Assembly: GCF_938015485.1 (NCBI RefSeq)
Contig: NZ_CALLVU010000085.1
Span: forward strand, 1-17,862
Reading direction: 5' to 3'
Origin: an uncultured Lachnoanaerobaculum sp.
GTDB lineage: Bacteria; Bacillota; Clostridia; Lachnospirales; Lachnospiraceae
Length of the DNA stretch: 17,862 nucleotides
The notes under the pieces were generated by a model. It saw nothing but the letters and a program-made list of their open reading frames with translations, did no database searches and was not told the DNA's origin. The position numbers and the translations under genes are program-made. Positions 6,764 to 15,248 of the stretch are shown one piece after another. Positions within the stretch are counted from its first letter, which is position 1; every line of letters begins with the position of its first letter.

Positions 6764-8026
6764 GTGATAATTAAGGGGAATTTGATAGATTGTACCGATA
6801 AGTGTACAATCCGTATAAGAGAAAGAAGTTGTATATTAGTTAAGAATAATGTTATATTTAAAGTATATTCTGAAAATATGCTTCCTGAATTCTTTAAAGA
6901 TGAGAAAGTGGTGGACTATAAGGATGCTCTTATTTTACCGGGACTTATAGATATGCATTTGCATGCGCCGCAGTTTCCTTTCAGAGGACTTGGAAGTGAT
7001 ATGGAGTTGCTTGACTGGCTGAATACATACACATTTCCTGAGGAAGCGAGATATAAGAATATAGATTATGCAAAAAAAGCTTATACAAAATTTGTAGAAT
7101 CGCTTAAAAAAAGCTTTACCACAAGGGCAATTATATTTGCGACATTACATAAAGAAGCGACAATACTACTTATGGATTTGCTTGAAAACAGCGGATTGAA
7201 ATGCTTTGTAGGTAAGGTAAATATGGACAGAAACTCACCGAAAAATCTTGTTGAGAGTACGGATGAGTCGGTAGAGTCTACAAAGGAGTGGCTTGATATT
7301 TGTAAAGGAAGGTATAAAAATACATTTCCTATAATCACACCGAGGTTTATACCAAGCTGTAGTAATAATCTTCTAAGGGAACTTGGTAAGATACGAGGAA
7401 GCGAGTACGGGCTCCAATCACATTTATCCGAAAACCCGAAAGAGGTGGAATGGGTAAGAGAACTTTGTCCGGATTCTTTCGGTTATCTTGATGCCTACGA
7501 CAAAAGGGAGTGTCTACATAAAAGCAGGTTTTCTGCGGTTATGGCACACTGTGTATACTCAGATGAGTCTGAAATGAAGCTTTTAAAAGACAGAGATGTT
7601 TTTGTGGCACATTGTCCTCAGTCAAATATATGTCTTGCATCAGGTATAGCGCCTGTAAGAAAGTTTTTAGACATGGGTATCAAGGTAGGACTTGGCAGCG
7701 ATATTGCGGCCGGATATTCACTGAATATACTTAAGCAAGCAGTTGATGCAATAGGGCTTTCAAAGCTCTATTGGAGATATATAGATAAAAATTCAAGACC
7801 TTTAAAACCTGCTGAAGTCTTTTCCATGGCTACAAGAGTTGCAGGGTCTTATTTCGGAAAGGTAGGTGCATTTGAAGAGGGGTTTGAAGCCGATTTATCG
7901 GTTGTAGACGACAGTGTTTTAAACGAAGGAATAGATGATTTAAGAAAGCGATTTGAAAGATTTTTATATTTGTCTGATGAGTGTTCTTTGGTTGCCAAGT
8001 ATGTAGCCGGAGAGCAAATTTTATAA
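6764..8026 (+). CDS. guaD: Guanine deaminase
   Basis: A 420-residue amidohydrolase that converts guanine to xanthine and ammonia in the cytoplasm. LPGLIDMHLHAPQ carries the metal-binding His65 and His67. The segment LLDWLNTYTFPEEA and the later GKVNMDRNSP are characteristic of guanine deaminase rather than SsnA or chlorohydrolases. Further expected zinc ligands are His220 (SHLSE), His262 (AHCVY) and Asp313 (GSDIAAG). The start is GTG 6764, preceded by AAGGAGGA (6753-6760); the next in-frame ATG is 38 codons later and would remove part of the N-terminal beta-sandwich. An ATG-TGA start-stop pair (6762-6767) overlaps this start. It is the first gene behind the purine riboswitch, and xdhA follows 15 nt downstream. 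Confidence 0.93.
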   Translation: MIIKGNLIDCTDKCTIRIRERSCILVKNNVIFKVYSENMLPEFFKDEKVVDYKDALILPGLIDMHLHAPQFPFRGLGSDMELLDWLNTYTFPEEARYKNIDYAKKAYTKFVESLKKSFTTRAIIFATLHKEATILLMDLLENSGLKCFVGKVNMDRNSPKNLVESTDESVESTKEWLDICKGRYKNTFPIITPRFIPSCSNNLLRELGKIRGSEYGLQSHLSENPKEVEWVRELCPDSFGYLDAYDKRECLHKSRFSAVMAHCVYSDESEMKLLKDRDVFVAHCPQSNICLASGIAPVRKFLDMGIKVGLGSDIAAGYSLNILKQAVDAIGLSKLYWRYIDKNSRPLKPAEVFSMATRVAGSYFGKVGAFEEGFEADLSVVDDSVLNEGIDDLRKRFERFLYLSDECSLVAKYVAGEQIL

Positions 8027-8041
8027 TAGAGAGGAATAGAT

Positions 8042-10333
8042 ATGGAGGTTGGAAAGAGTATTGTCAGAGTGGATGCATTTGACAAGGTCACAGGCAGAAC
8101 AAAGTATACTGACGATTTATGTGACGCAAGTGCATATGTGGCAAAGATTTTGCATTCTACGATAGCTCATGGTAGAGTGCTTTCAATTGATACCGCAGAG
8201 GCTGAAAAAATTGAAGGTGTTGTAAAGATTGTTACCTGTTTTGACTTGGGAGAGTATAAAAACTACTTCCCTACAGCAGGTCATCCTTGGTCTACAGATC
8301 CGGGCCATCAGGATGTGGCGGACAGACTTTTGCTTACAGATGAAGTCAAATTCTACGGCGATGATATTGCGGCTGTTGTAGCCGAAAATGAAGTGGCTGC
8401 AAATCAGGCAATCAGAGCGCTGAAGGTAGAATATGAGGAGTATCCGGTAGTTACGGATGTGCTTGAAGCTATAAAGGACGGAGCACCGCAGATACACAAA
8501 AATTATCCCAACAATATTTTGAAGCATACAAGTATCAGCAAGGGAAACTACGCCGAGGCTATAAAAGAAGAGGGACTTACGGTAGTTGACAGATGGTATG
8601 AGACTCCGACCGTACAGCATTGCCATATTGAAAACTTTATCTGCTATGCTTATGCTGAAGGCAAAAGAGTTACGGTAGTTGCGTCCACACAGATTCCGCA
8701 TATCGGAAGAAGAGTTGTAGGACAGGCTCTCGGTATTCCGTGGGGAGATGTAAGAATAGTAAAACCTTATATAGGCGGCGGATTCGGTAACAAGCAGGAT
8801 ATTTTGTATGAGCCGCTTTGTGCATTCCTTTCACTGAAGGTGGGCGGACATCTTGTAAAGCTTGATTGCAGCAGAGAAGAGACCTTTGTTGCCAACAGAG
8901 TAAGACACGGAATCAAGTTCCATATAATTTCTCATGTAAGAAAAGACGGCACATATGCAGCCAGAAAGATAGAGATATTCTCCAATCAGGGAGGATATGC
9001 TTCACACGGACATTCAATAGCGGCTAAGGGACTCGGATGTTTTCCACAGCTTTATCCATGTGACAATATAGAGGGTGATGCATACACCATATTTACAAAC
9101 AGACCTGTAGCCGGAGCAATGAGAGGATACGGAATACCGCAGGCAATGTTTGCAGTGGAATCACATACCGAGGATGTAGCCAAGATAATGGGCATACCTT
9201 CTATCGAGTTCAGACTTAAGAACCTTATGCCTGTAGGATTTAAAGACGGATTCTCAAAAAATGTCAACTACTACGATACATTCAGACAGTGTATCGAAAA
9301 GGGTAAGGCTTATATGGACTACGACAATAAGCTCAAAGAATATTCAAATCAGACAGGAAGAATCAGAAAAGGCGTAGGTATGGCCGTGTTCTGGTATAAT
9401 ACGGCGGTTTGGCCTATTTCACTTGAGTCTTCATCATCAAGACTTGTACTCAATCAGGACGGTTCCGTATCACTTCAGCTTGGTGAAACCGAAATCGGAC
9501 AGGGCGCCGATACCGCATTTTCACAGATGGCGGCAGAGGCAATCGGAATCAGAGTGGAGGATGTACATGTTGTATCATGTCAGGATACGGATGTTACTCC
9601 TTTCGGTACAGGTGCATATGCTTCAAGACAGACCTATGTAGGCGGATTTTCTATAGCAAAGACGGCAGGACTTCTAAAGAAAAAGATTCTTGACTATGCA
9701 TACATACTTACAAATATGCCGCCTGAAATCACAGATATCAAAAACGGCATGATAGTAAGAACTACCGACAATATGGAGCTTATTTCACTTAAGGATCTGG
9801 CAACCGAAGCGCTCTATTCAACAAGTGACAGCAGACATATAACAGCCGAGGCTACAGCACAGATAAAATCAAATGCTTATTCATTCGGATGCTGCTTTGC
9901 AGAGGTGGAAGTGGATATTGATATGTGCAAGGCAAAGCTTGTAAAGATAATCAATGTACACGACTGCGGTAAGCTTATAAATCCGGCACTTGCAAAAGCA
10001 CAGGTGGAAGGCGGCATGAGTATGGGTATAGGATATGCGCTCTCCGAAATACAGCTTGTAGATGAGAAGACGGGTAAAGTGCTCAATGATAATTTCCTTG
10101 ACTATAAATTATCAACTGCCATGGATCATCCTCATCTTGAGACTGCATTTGTGGAAAATCCTGAGCCTACTTCACCGTTCGGAACGAAATCTTTGGGCGA
10201 GCCGCCGGTATGTCCGGTAGCACCTGCCATAAGAAATGCCGTTATGCAGGCTACAGGAGTGGGAGTAAATGAGATTCCGCTTCGTCCGGCAAAATTGTTT
10301 GAATACTTTGATAAAGCAGGTTTACTTAAGTAG
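8042..10333 (+). CDS. xdhA: Xanthine dehydrogenase, molybdenum-binding subunit
   Basis: A 763-residue large subunit of a three-subunit xanthine dehydrogenase, which oxidises hypoxanthine to xanthine and xanthine to urate. The N-terminal a/b-hammerhead domain (about 1-130) begins GKSIVRVDAFDKVTGRTKYTDD. The Mo-binding region has GGGFGN (245-250), AMRGYG with Arg361, GETEIGQGAD with Gln487, and KSLGEPP with Glu720, the position of the catalytic base in this family. The first 35 nt upstream include a GAGGAA ribosome binding site. xdhB and xdhC follow in the same order as E. coli xdhABC. Dependence on a labile Se ligand is inferred from the selD/yqeB/yqeC neighbours; no residue seen here proves it. 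The purine substrate is supported by flanking guanine and adenine deaminases, though other hydroxylase substrates cannot be excluded. Confidence 0.93.
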   Translation: MEVGKSIVRVDAFDKVTGRTKYTDDLCDASAYVAKILHSTIAHGRVLSIDTAEAEKIEGVVKIVTCFDLGEYKNYFPTAGHPWSTDPGHQDVADRLLLTDEVKFYGDDIAAVVAENEVAANQAIRALKVEYEEYPVVTDVLEAIKDGAPQIHKNYPNNILKHTSISKGNYAEAIKEEGLTVVDRWYETPTVQHCHIENFICYAYAEGKRVTVVASTQIPHIGRRVVGQALGIPWGDVRIVKPYIGGGFGNKQDILYEPLCAFLSLKVGGHLVKLDCSREETFVANRVRHGIKFHIISHVRKDGTYAARKIEIFSNQGGYASHGHSIAAKGLGCFPQLYPCDNIEGDAYTIFTNRPVAGAMRGYGIPQAMFAVESHTEDVAKIMGIPSIEFRLKNLMPVGFKDGFSKNVNYYDTFRQCIEKGKAYMDYDNKLKEYSNQTGRIRKGVGMAVFWYNTAVWPISLESSSSRLVLNQDGSVSLQLGETEIGQGADTAFSQMAAEAIGIRVEDVHVVSCQDTDVTPFGTGAYASRQTYVGGFSIAKTAGLLKKKILDYAYILTNMPPEITDIKNGMIVRTTDNMELISLKDLATEALYSTSDSRHITAEATAQIKSNAYSFGCCFAEVEVDIDMCKAKLVKIINVHDCGKLINPALAKAQVEGGMSMGIGYALSEIQLVDEKTGKVLNDNFLDYKLSTAMDHPHLETAFVENPEPTSPFGTKSLGEPPVCPVAPAIRNAVMQATGVGVNEIPLRPAKLFEYFDKAGLLK

Positions 10334-10342
10334 GAGGAAAAA

Positions 10343-11242
10343 ATGTACGATATAAAAGCTTTATATGAAGCTGAAAGTGTGGATGACGCTTGCAGACTTC
10401 TAAAGGAACATCCGGGCTCACAGGTTATTGCCGGCGGAAGCGATGTCTTGGTACAGGTAAGAGAGGGTAAAAGAGCAGGCAAGGAGCTTGTAAGTATCTA
10501 TATGCTTGACGAGCTTAGAGGAATCTGCCTTGATGAAGGTGAGAATATCAGAATAGGTTCTTTGACCAGCTTTTCACATATCACAAAGAACCCTATTATT
10601 CAAAAGTATATAAATGTACTCGGAGAAGCGGTGGATCAGATAGGCGGACCTCAGATCAGAAATATAGGAACTATCGGAGGTAATACCTGTAACGGAGTTA
10701 CATCTGCAGACTCCGCATCGACTCTTTTTGCATGGGATGCACAGGTTGAGATAGCCGGAGAAGGTTACAGAAGAGTTGTACCTATAAATGAATTCTATAT
10801 AAAAGCGGGAACTGTGGCGTTGAAAGAGGGAGAGATACAGACTGCAATAATTATCCCGAAGAAAGCTTATGAAGGTTATAAGGGTCACTATATAAAGTAT
10901 GCCATGAGAGAGGCGATGGATATTGCAACTACAGGATGTTCAGTGAATGTAAAACTTTCAGCGGACAAAAAGATATTTGAAGATGTAAGAATTGCCTACG
11001 GTGTAGCAGGTCCTATACCTATGAGAGTTCCGAGTGCGGAGAATTTCCTTAGAGGAAAAGAAGTAAATGATGAGAATATGGAGGCTTTCTCACAGAAGGT
11101 ACTTGATGATATAAATCCTCGTGATTCATGGAGAGCAAGCAAGGCTTTCAGATGCCATATAGGTGTTGTAATGGCAAAGAGAGCTTGTGAAAAGGCTGTA
11201 AAACAGGCAGGAGGTGTGGTCTATGACAGGACAGAGATATAA
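10343..11242 (+). CDS. xdhB: Xanthine dehydrogenase, FAD-binding subunit
   Basis: A 299-residue subunit of the CO-dehydrogenase/xanthine-dehydrogenase flavoprotein type. VIAGGSDVL (28-36) and NIGTIGGNTCNG (107-118) are the two FAD-contacting loops, the second in the usual 'GxxGGN' form. The C-terminal third corresponds to the CODH FAD C-domain. It carries electrons from the Fe-S subunit to FAD and then to the acceptor. The ATG at 10343 has GGAGG 6 nt upstream. The last 20 nt overlap xdhC, whose ribosome binding site lies inside the xdhB 3' end, so the two subunits are probably translationally coupled. Confidence 0.93.
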   Translation: MYDIKALYEAESVDDACRLLKEHPGSQVIAGGSDVLVQVREGKRAGKELVSIYMLDELRGICLDEGENIRIGSLTSFSHITKNPIIQKYINVLGEAVDQIGGPQIRNIGTIGGNTCNGVTSADSASTLFAWDAQVEIAGEGYRRVVPINEFYIKAGTVALKEGEIQTAIIIPKKAYEGYKGHYIKYAMREAMDIATTGCSVNVKLSADKKIFEDVRIAYGVAGPIPMRVPSAENFLRGKEVNDENMEAFSQKVLDDINPRDSWRASKAFRCHIGVVMAKRACEKAVKQAGGVVYDRTEI

Positions 11243-11714
11243 ACTGGTCACTTGTACTATAAACGGTAAAAAGTGTGAGAAGATGGTGGATGTAAGAAGC
11301 TCTCTTACAGATATGCTTAGAAATGACTACAGACTTACTTCTGTAAAAAAGGGATGTGAAGTAGGAGAATGCGGAGCCTGCAATGTACTTATAGACGGTG
11401 AGTCGTTCAACTCATGTATTTATCTGGCTGTATGGGCTGAAGGTAAGGAAATTTTGACACTGGAAGGTCTTATGGGACCGAACGGAGAGATTTCGGATTT
11501 GCAGCAGGCATTTATAGATGAATCTGCAATTCAGTGTGGATTTTGTACTCCGGGATTTGTAATGTCGGCTACTGAAATATTAAACAGCGGTAAGCTCTAT
11601 ACAAAGGAAGAACTTAGAAAATTGCTTTCAGGACATCTTTGCAGATGTACAGGATATGAAAATATACTTGTAGCGGTTGAAAAGACTATGAAAAAGAGGC
11701 TTGGAGTAGAGTAA
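11223..11714 (+). CDS. xdhC: Xanthine dehydrogenase, 2x[2Fe-2S] iron-sulfur subunit
   Basis: A 163-residue iron-sulfur subunit. Plant-type [2Fe-2S] ligands are Cys45, Cys50, Cys53 and Cys65 (GCEVGECGACN...C). The second, helical-domain cluster uses Cys105, Cys108, Cys140 and Cys142 (QCGFC...LCRC). All eight ligands are present, so the subunit looks functional. I chose ATG 11223 over the upstream in-frame GTG 11214, because AGGAGG (11209-11214) lies 8 nt before the ATG and overlaps the GTG itself. The gene overlaps the end of xdhB by 20 nt. The short gap to ade (19 nt) supports one transcript. Confidence 0.94.
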   Translation: MTGQRYKLVTCTINGKKCEKMVDVRSSLTDMLRNDYRLTSVKKGCEVGECGACNVLIDGESFNSCIYLAVWAEGKEILTLEGLMGPNGEISDLQQAFIDESAIQCGFCTPGFVMSATEILNSGKLYTKEELRKLLSGHLCRCTGYENILVAVEKTMKKRLGVE

Positions 11715-11733
11715 ACTTTATCATGGAGGGGGT

Positions 11734-13464
11734 ATGATAGAGAAGGACAATTTAAAGAAGCTGATTGATGTGGCAGCCGGCAGAAAGAAGGCCGATTTGG
11801 TACTCAAAAACGGCAACATTGTGGACCTATGTGGAGGAAAAATATTAAAAGCCGATTTGGCAATTGCAAACGGACTTATAGCAGGTTTTGGCGAATATGA
11901 AGGCGAAAGAGAGATAGATGTAACGGGAAAGTATATCTCTCCGGGACTTATGGATGCACATATTCATATAGAGTCTTCTTATACCACACCTGAAGAGTTC
12001 GGAAAGATGGTGGTGCCTCACGGTACTACCACGGTAATTGCGGATCCGCATGAGATAGTGAACGTATGCGGACTTAAAGGATTTTCATATATGAAAAATG
12101 CGGCCGAAAATACCGCGCTTGATATAAAATATATGATGCCTTCATGTGTTCCGGCTACCAAGCTGGAGGATTCAGGTTTTGTTATATCGGCTGAGGATAT
12201 GAAAGACGATATTATATCGGAGGATGTTTTAGGTCTTGGCGAGTTTATGGACTTTAACGCTGTAATACAAAAAGATGATACTGCACTTGATAAGATACTT
12301 TTGGCAGGTTGTCATAAAAAGATTATAGACGGTCACAGCCCGAATCTTAAGGGTAAGAGTCTAAACGCCTATGTCTGCGCAGGTATAAATACGGACCACG
12401 AATGTTCTACACTTGAAGAGATGGAAGACAGGCTGAGCCGCGGTATATATGTCCAGCTGCGACAAGGTTCGGCCTGTCACAATCTTAAGGCGTTGATTCC
12501 GGGTATTAACGAGTTTAACTTCAGAAGATGCCTGTTATGTTCTGATGACAGACAGCCTAAGACCATATTTGAAGAAGGTCATCTTGAGTATCATCTGCGT
12601 ACTTTGGTAAGAGCGGGAATTTCGCCTGTTATGGCACTTGCTATGGCTACAGTCAATGTAAGCGACTGCTATCATCTTTTTGACAGAGGAATTATTGCTC
12701 CGGGAAAAAGAGCCGACCTTGTTATATTTGACGATTTATACGATTTCCCTGTGTCATCCGTATTTATTCTGGGTGAAGAGGTGGCAAGAGACGGGAATTA
12801 TTTGAGAGATACAAAAAGATATGATATCAGTGAAGTATCCGATACCGTTTGCCTTAATAATTTCAAAAAAGAAATGCTACAAATGTGGCTTAAATCTGAT
12901 GATGTCTATGCCATAGAGATGATTGCAGGAGGGGTATTGTCAAAGAAATCAAAGATAAGGATAAAAAGACGTGACGGACTTTTTGTTTTTGATAAGGATA
13001 TAGATGCCTGTAAATGTGCCGTTATAGAGAGACATCATAATACAGGTAAGGTCGGACTCGGGATAATAAAGGGATACGGCATCAAATGCGGTGCAATAGC
13101 CGCATCAGTTGCACATGACTCACACAATATTATATGTATAGGCACAAATGATGACGATATGTACCTGGCTATAGAAAACATAAAAGAAAACGGCGGCGGA
13201 TTTGCTCTGGCAAGAGACGGTAAGATTTTGGAGAGCCTTTCACTTCCTGTAGCAGGTCTTATGAGTGATTTGAGCGGCGAGGAAGTCTCAAAAAAGCTGC
13301 TTGGTTTGCATGAAAAGGCTGTAAATGAGCTTGGTGTAAACACACAACTTGAGCCTGTAATGTCACTTACTTTTATGTCTTTGATTGTCATTCCTGAAAT
13401 AAAGCTGACAGCAAGGGGGATATTTGATGTTTTTGAGAACAGATTCATAGATATTGAGGCATAA
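11734..13464 (+). CDS. ade: Adenine deaminase
   Basis: A 576-residue bacterial adenine deaminase of the amidohydrolase superfamily, converting adenine to hypoxanthine and ammonia. MDAHIHIESS with His76 and His78 is the metal-binding motif. It is followed by the family-specific VPHGTTTVIADPHEI, GLGEFMDF, DGHSPNLKG and TDHECST segments. The length and the extra C-terminal domain (about 420-576) match the Ade family rather than add-type adenosine/adenine deaminases. The ATG at 11734 has GGAGGGGG immediately upstream. The hypoxanthine product is a substrate for the xanthine dehydrogenase encoded just upstream, which fits a funnel to xanthine and urate. A 102-nt gap with a hairpin separates it from the next permease. 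Confidence 0.95.
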   Translation: MIEKDNLKKLIDVAAGRKKADLVLKNGNIVDLCGGKILKADLAIANGLIAGFGEYEGEREIDVTGKYISPGLMDAHIHIESSYTTPEEFGKMVVPHGTTTVIADPHEIVNVCGLKGFSYMKNAAENTALDIKYMMPSCVPATKLEDSGFVISAEDMKDDIISEDVLGLGEFMDFNAVIQKDDTALDKILLAGCHKKIIDGHSPNLKGKSLNAYVCAGINTDHECSTLEEMEDRLSRGIYVQLRQGSACHNLKALIPGINEFNFRRCLLCSDDRQPKTIFEEGHLEYHLRTLVRAGISPVMALAMATVNVSDCYHLFDRGIIAPGKRADLVIFDDLYDFPVSSVFILGEEVARDGNYLRDTKRYDISEVSDTVCLNNFKKEMLQMWLKSDDVYAIEMIAGGVLSKKSKIRIKRRDGLFVFDKDIDACKCAVIERHHNTGKVGLGIIKGYGIKCGAIAASVAHDSHNIICIGTNDDDMYLAIENIKENGGGFALARDGKILESLSLPVAGLMSDLSGEEVSKKLLGLHEKAVNELGVNTQLEPVMSLTFMSLIVIPEIKLTARGIFDVFENRFIDIEA

Positions 13465-13520
13465 TAAATTTAAAATATCAAAAGGCAGTGAAACGGCAAT
13501 CCAAGACTTATAAAAATAAA

Positions 13521-13542
13521 ACTCCGGGCCGAATACCGGAGT
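13521..13542. other. GC-rich hairpin in the ade-permease gap
   Basis: ACTCCGG (13521-13527) pairs with CCGGAGT (13536-13542) around an 8-nt loop. On the + strand it is followed by A-rich sequence and the ribosome binding site, not a U-run. Read on the - strand it is followed by TTTTATTTTTAT, so it resembles a terminator for antisense transcription. It may also be an mRNA-processing or stability element. Confidence 0.45.
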
Positions 13543-13566
13543 ATAATAAAAAAAAGGAGACTATAT

Positions 13567-14949
13567 ATGGAAAAGTTTTTTAAGCTAAAAGAAAACGGGA
13601 CGGATGTTAAGACCGAGATAATAGCCGGTATTACAACCTTTATGACAATGGCATATATACTGGCAGTCAATCCCAACATCCTAAGTGCGGCAGGTATGGA
13701 CAGAGGAGCCGTATTTACCGCAACAGCGATAGCTTCATTTGTAGGTACACTGCTTATGGCATTGTTTGCAAATTATCCTTTCGCACTTGCACCCGGTATG
13801 GGACTTAACGCATATTTTGCATACACTGTAGTTTTGGGTATGGGATATACTTGGGAGACTGCACTTACAGCAGTATTTGTAGAGGGTATTATCTTCATCC
13901 TGCTTTCCGTTACAAGTGTGCGTGAGGCCATTTTTAATGCCGTACCGAGGAATATTAAGTCTGCGGTCAGTGTAGGTATCGGACTTTTCATCGCATTTAT
14001 CGGACTTCAAAATGCCAAGATTGTTATCGGCGGTGCAACTCTTGTAGAGCTGTTTTCTATTGACGGATACAATAAGGTACATGGTGTTGAGGGTGCGATT
14101 GCCACAACCAACGATGCGGGAATTACCGTAATTATCGCAATAATAGGCGTGCTTATAACAGCATTCCTTGTTGTAAAGGAGATAAAGGGAAATATCCTCC
14201 TCGGAATCCTGGCTACATGGATACTTGGAATCATTGCGCAGATTTCAGGTCTTTATGTGCCGAATCCTGCACTCGGTTTTTACAGTGTATTGCCTGATTT
14301 TTCAAACGGACTCAGTATCCCAAACATAGGACCGGTTTTATTTAAGCTTCAGTTTGATAAGATTGCATCACTTGAATTTGTTGTAGTAATGTTTGCATTC
14401 CTTTTTGTGGATATGTTTGATACTATAGGTACTTTAATCGGTGTGTCTACAAAGGCGGGCATGCTTGATAAGGACGGTAAGCTTCCGAATATCAGAGGCG
14501 CCCTGCTTGCAGATGCCGTAGCTACTACAGCAGGTGCGGTACTTGGTACCACTACCGTTACAACATTCGTTGAGTCCGCATCAGGTGTTGCGGAAGGCGG
14601 AAGAACAGGGCTTACATCACTTACAACAGCGGTTTTATTTGCACTTTCATTGCTTTTATCACCTATTTTCCTTGCAATACCTTCATTTGCAACAGCACCG
14701 GCTCTTATAGTTGTCGGATTTTATATGTTCTCAAATGTGGTACATATTGATTTTACAGATATGTCAGAAGCCATTCCTTGTTATATCTGTATAGTGGCAA
14801 TGCCGCTCTTTTACAGTATTTCAGAAGGAATCTCAATGGGTATAGTATCATATGTTATCATCAACCTTTGCACAGGAAAGGCAAAAAAGATAACACCTCT
14901 TATGTATATACTGTCGGTATTGTTTATACTAAAGTATTTCTTACTATAG
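13567..14949 (+). CDS. AzgA-type purine permease (adenine/guanine/hypoxanthine family)
   Basis: A 460-residue polytopic membrane protein of the NCS2 AzgA-like branch (PbuG/PbuO/AdeP relatives). Typical segments are EIIAGITTFMTMAYILAVNP near the N-terminus, FALAPGMGLNAYFAYTVV, and LFVDMFDTIGTLIG in the second half, which holds the substrate-site Asp/Glu region of the family. It should import adenine, guanine and/or hypoxanthine, the substrates of the neighbouring Ade, GuaD and Xdh enzymes. Exact specificity is not readable. The start ATG 13567 has AAGGAGA (13554-13560). It is the last gene of the purine block and is followed by a strong terminator. Confidence 0.92.
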   Translation: MEKFFKLKENGTDVKTEIIAGITTFMTMAYILAVNPNILSAAGMDRGAVFTATAIASFVGTLLMALFANYPFALAPGMGLNAYFAYTVVLGMGYTWETALTAVFVEGIIFILLSVTSVREAIFNAVPRNIKSAVSVGIGLFIAFIGLQNAKIVIGGATLVELFSIDGYNKVHGVEGAIATTNDAGITVIIAIIGVLITAFLVVKEIKGNILLGILATWILGIIAQISGLYVPNPALGFYSVLPDFSNGLSIPNIGPVLFKLQFDKIASLEFVVVMFAFLFVDMFDTIGTLIGVSTKAGMLDKDGKLPNIRGALLADAVATTAGAVLGTTTVTTFVESASGVAEGGRTGLTSLTTAVLFALSLLLSPIFLAIPSFATAPALIVVGFYMFSNVVHIDFTDMSEAIPCYICIVAMPLFYSISEGISMGIVSYVIINLCTGKAKKITPLMYILSVLFILKYFLL

Positions 14950-14985
14950 ATTGCCTTGATTCACTGCCTTAATAAATATTTTGAT

Positions 14986-15019
14986 AAAGAGATATGGGGA
15001 GACTCGTATCTCTTTTTTA
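14986..15019 (+). terminator. Intrinsic terminator closing the purine operon
   Basis: AAAGAGATA (14986-14994) pairs perfectly with TATCTCTTT (15007-15015), extendable inwards by a T-G and a G-C pair, and runs into TTTTTTAT. It starts 36 nt after the permease stop. It separates the purine block from the sugar module. Confidence 0.85.
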
Positions 15020-15196
15020 TTGGGTGATTTAATTGTATAAAGTTATTTTCAAAAACACTAAAACTATATCTTTGATAATTTAAGATTACATGACAAATAT
15101 AATATAAGATATGCATAAATGTAGCAGGATAAAAATGGTGATTGTAACTGTGATTTTGTATGTTTATGAAAGTAAAATCAGAATGACTTGAATATA
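15020..15196. other. Gene-free AT-rich stretch before nanE
   Basis: No coding sequence or RNA gene is recognised here. A TATAAT (15098-15103) has only a TTGATA 20 nt upstream, which is too far for a good promoter. The useful signals lie just downstream, at 15197-15225. Confidence 0.4.
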
Positions 15197-15225
15197 TTGA
15201 AATTATTTTTCAAAAGTGGTAATAT
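15197..15225 (+). promoter_or_regulatory. Candidate nanE promoter with a dyad operator
   Basis: The perfect inverted repeat TTGAAA-N5-TTTCAA spans 15197-15213. Its left arm doubles as a -35-like box, with TAATAT (15220-15225) 17 nt further as a weak -10; TATACT (15223-15228) is the alternative -10. The site lies 24 nt before the nanE start and resembles a repressor operator. The regulator is not in the window. Confidence 0.45.
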
Positions 15226-15248
15226 ACTTTCAGATGGAGGTAGTAAAA

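Noticed and set aside
8183..8701. 172-codon open frame on the - strand
   Set aside because: Antisense shadow of xdhA; composition unlike the neighbouring genes and no family match seen.
11214..11222. Upstream GTG start for xdhC
   Set aside because: The GTG overlaps the AGGAGG that serves ATG 11223, so it has no usable ribosome binding site of its own.
13035..13448. 137-codon open frame on the - strand
   Set aside because: Antisense to the C-terminal domain of adenine deaminase; no supporting features.
13542..13547. TATAAT as a promoter -10 for the AzgA-type permease
   Set aside because: There is no -35 box at a suitable distance, and the implied transcript start falls at the ribosome binding site.
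15216..15248. Upstream start for nanE adding 11 residues
   Set aside because: The extension covers the promoter and GGAGG site, and the added residues do not resemble a NanE N-terminus.
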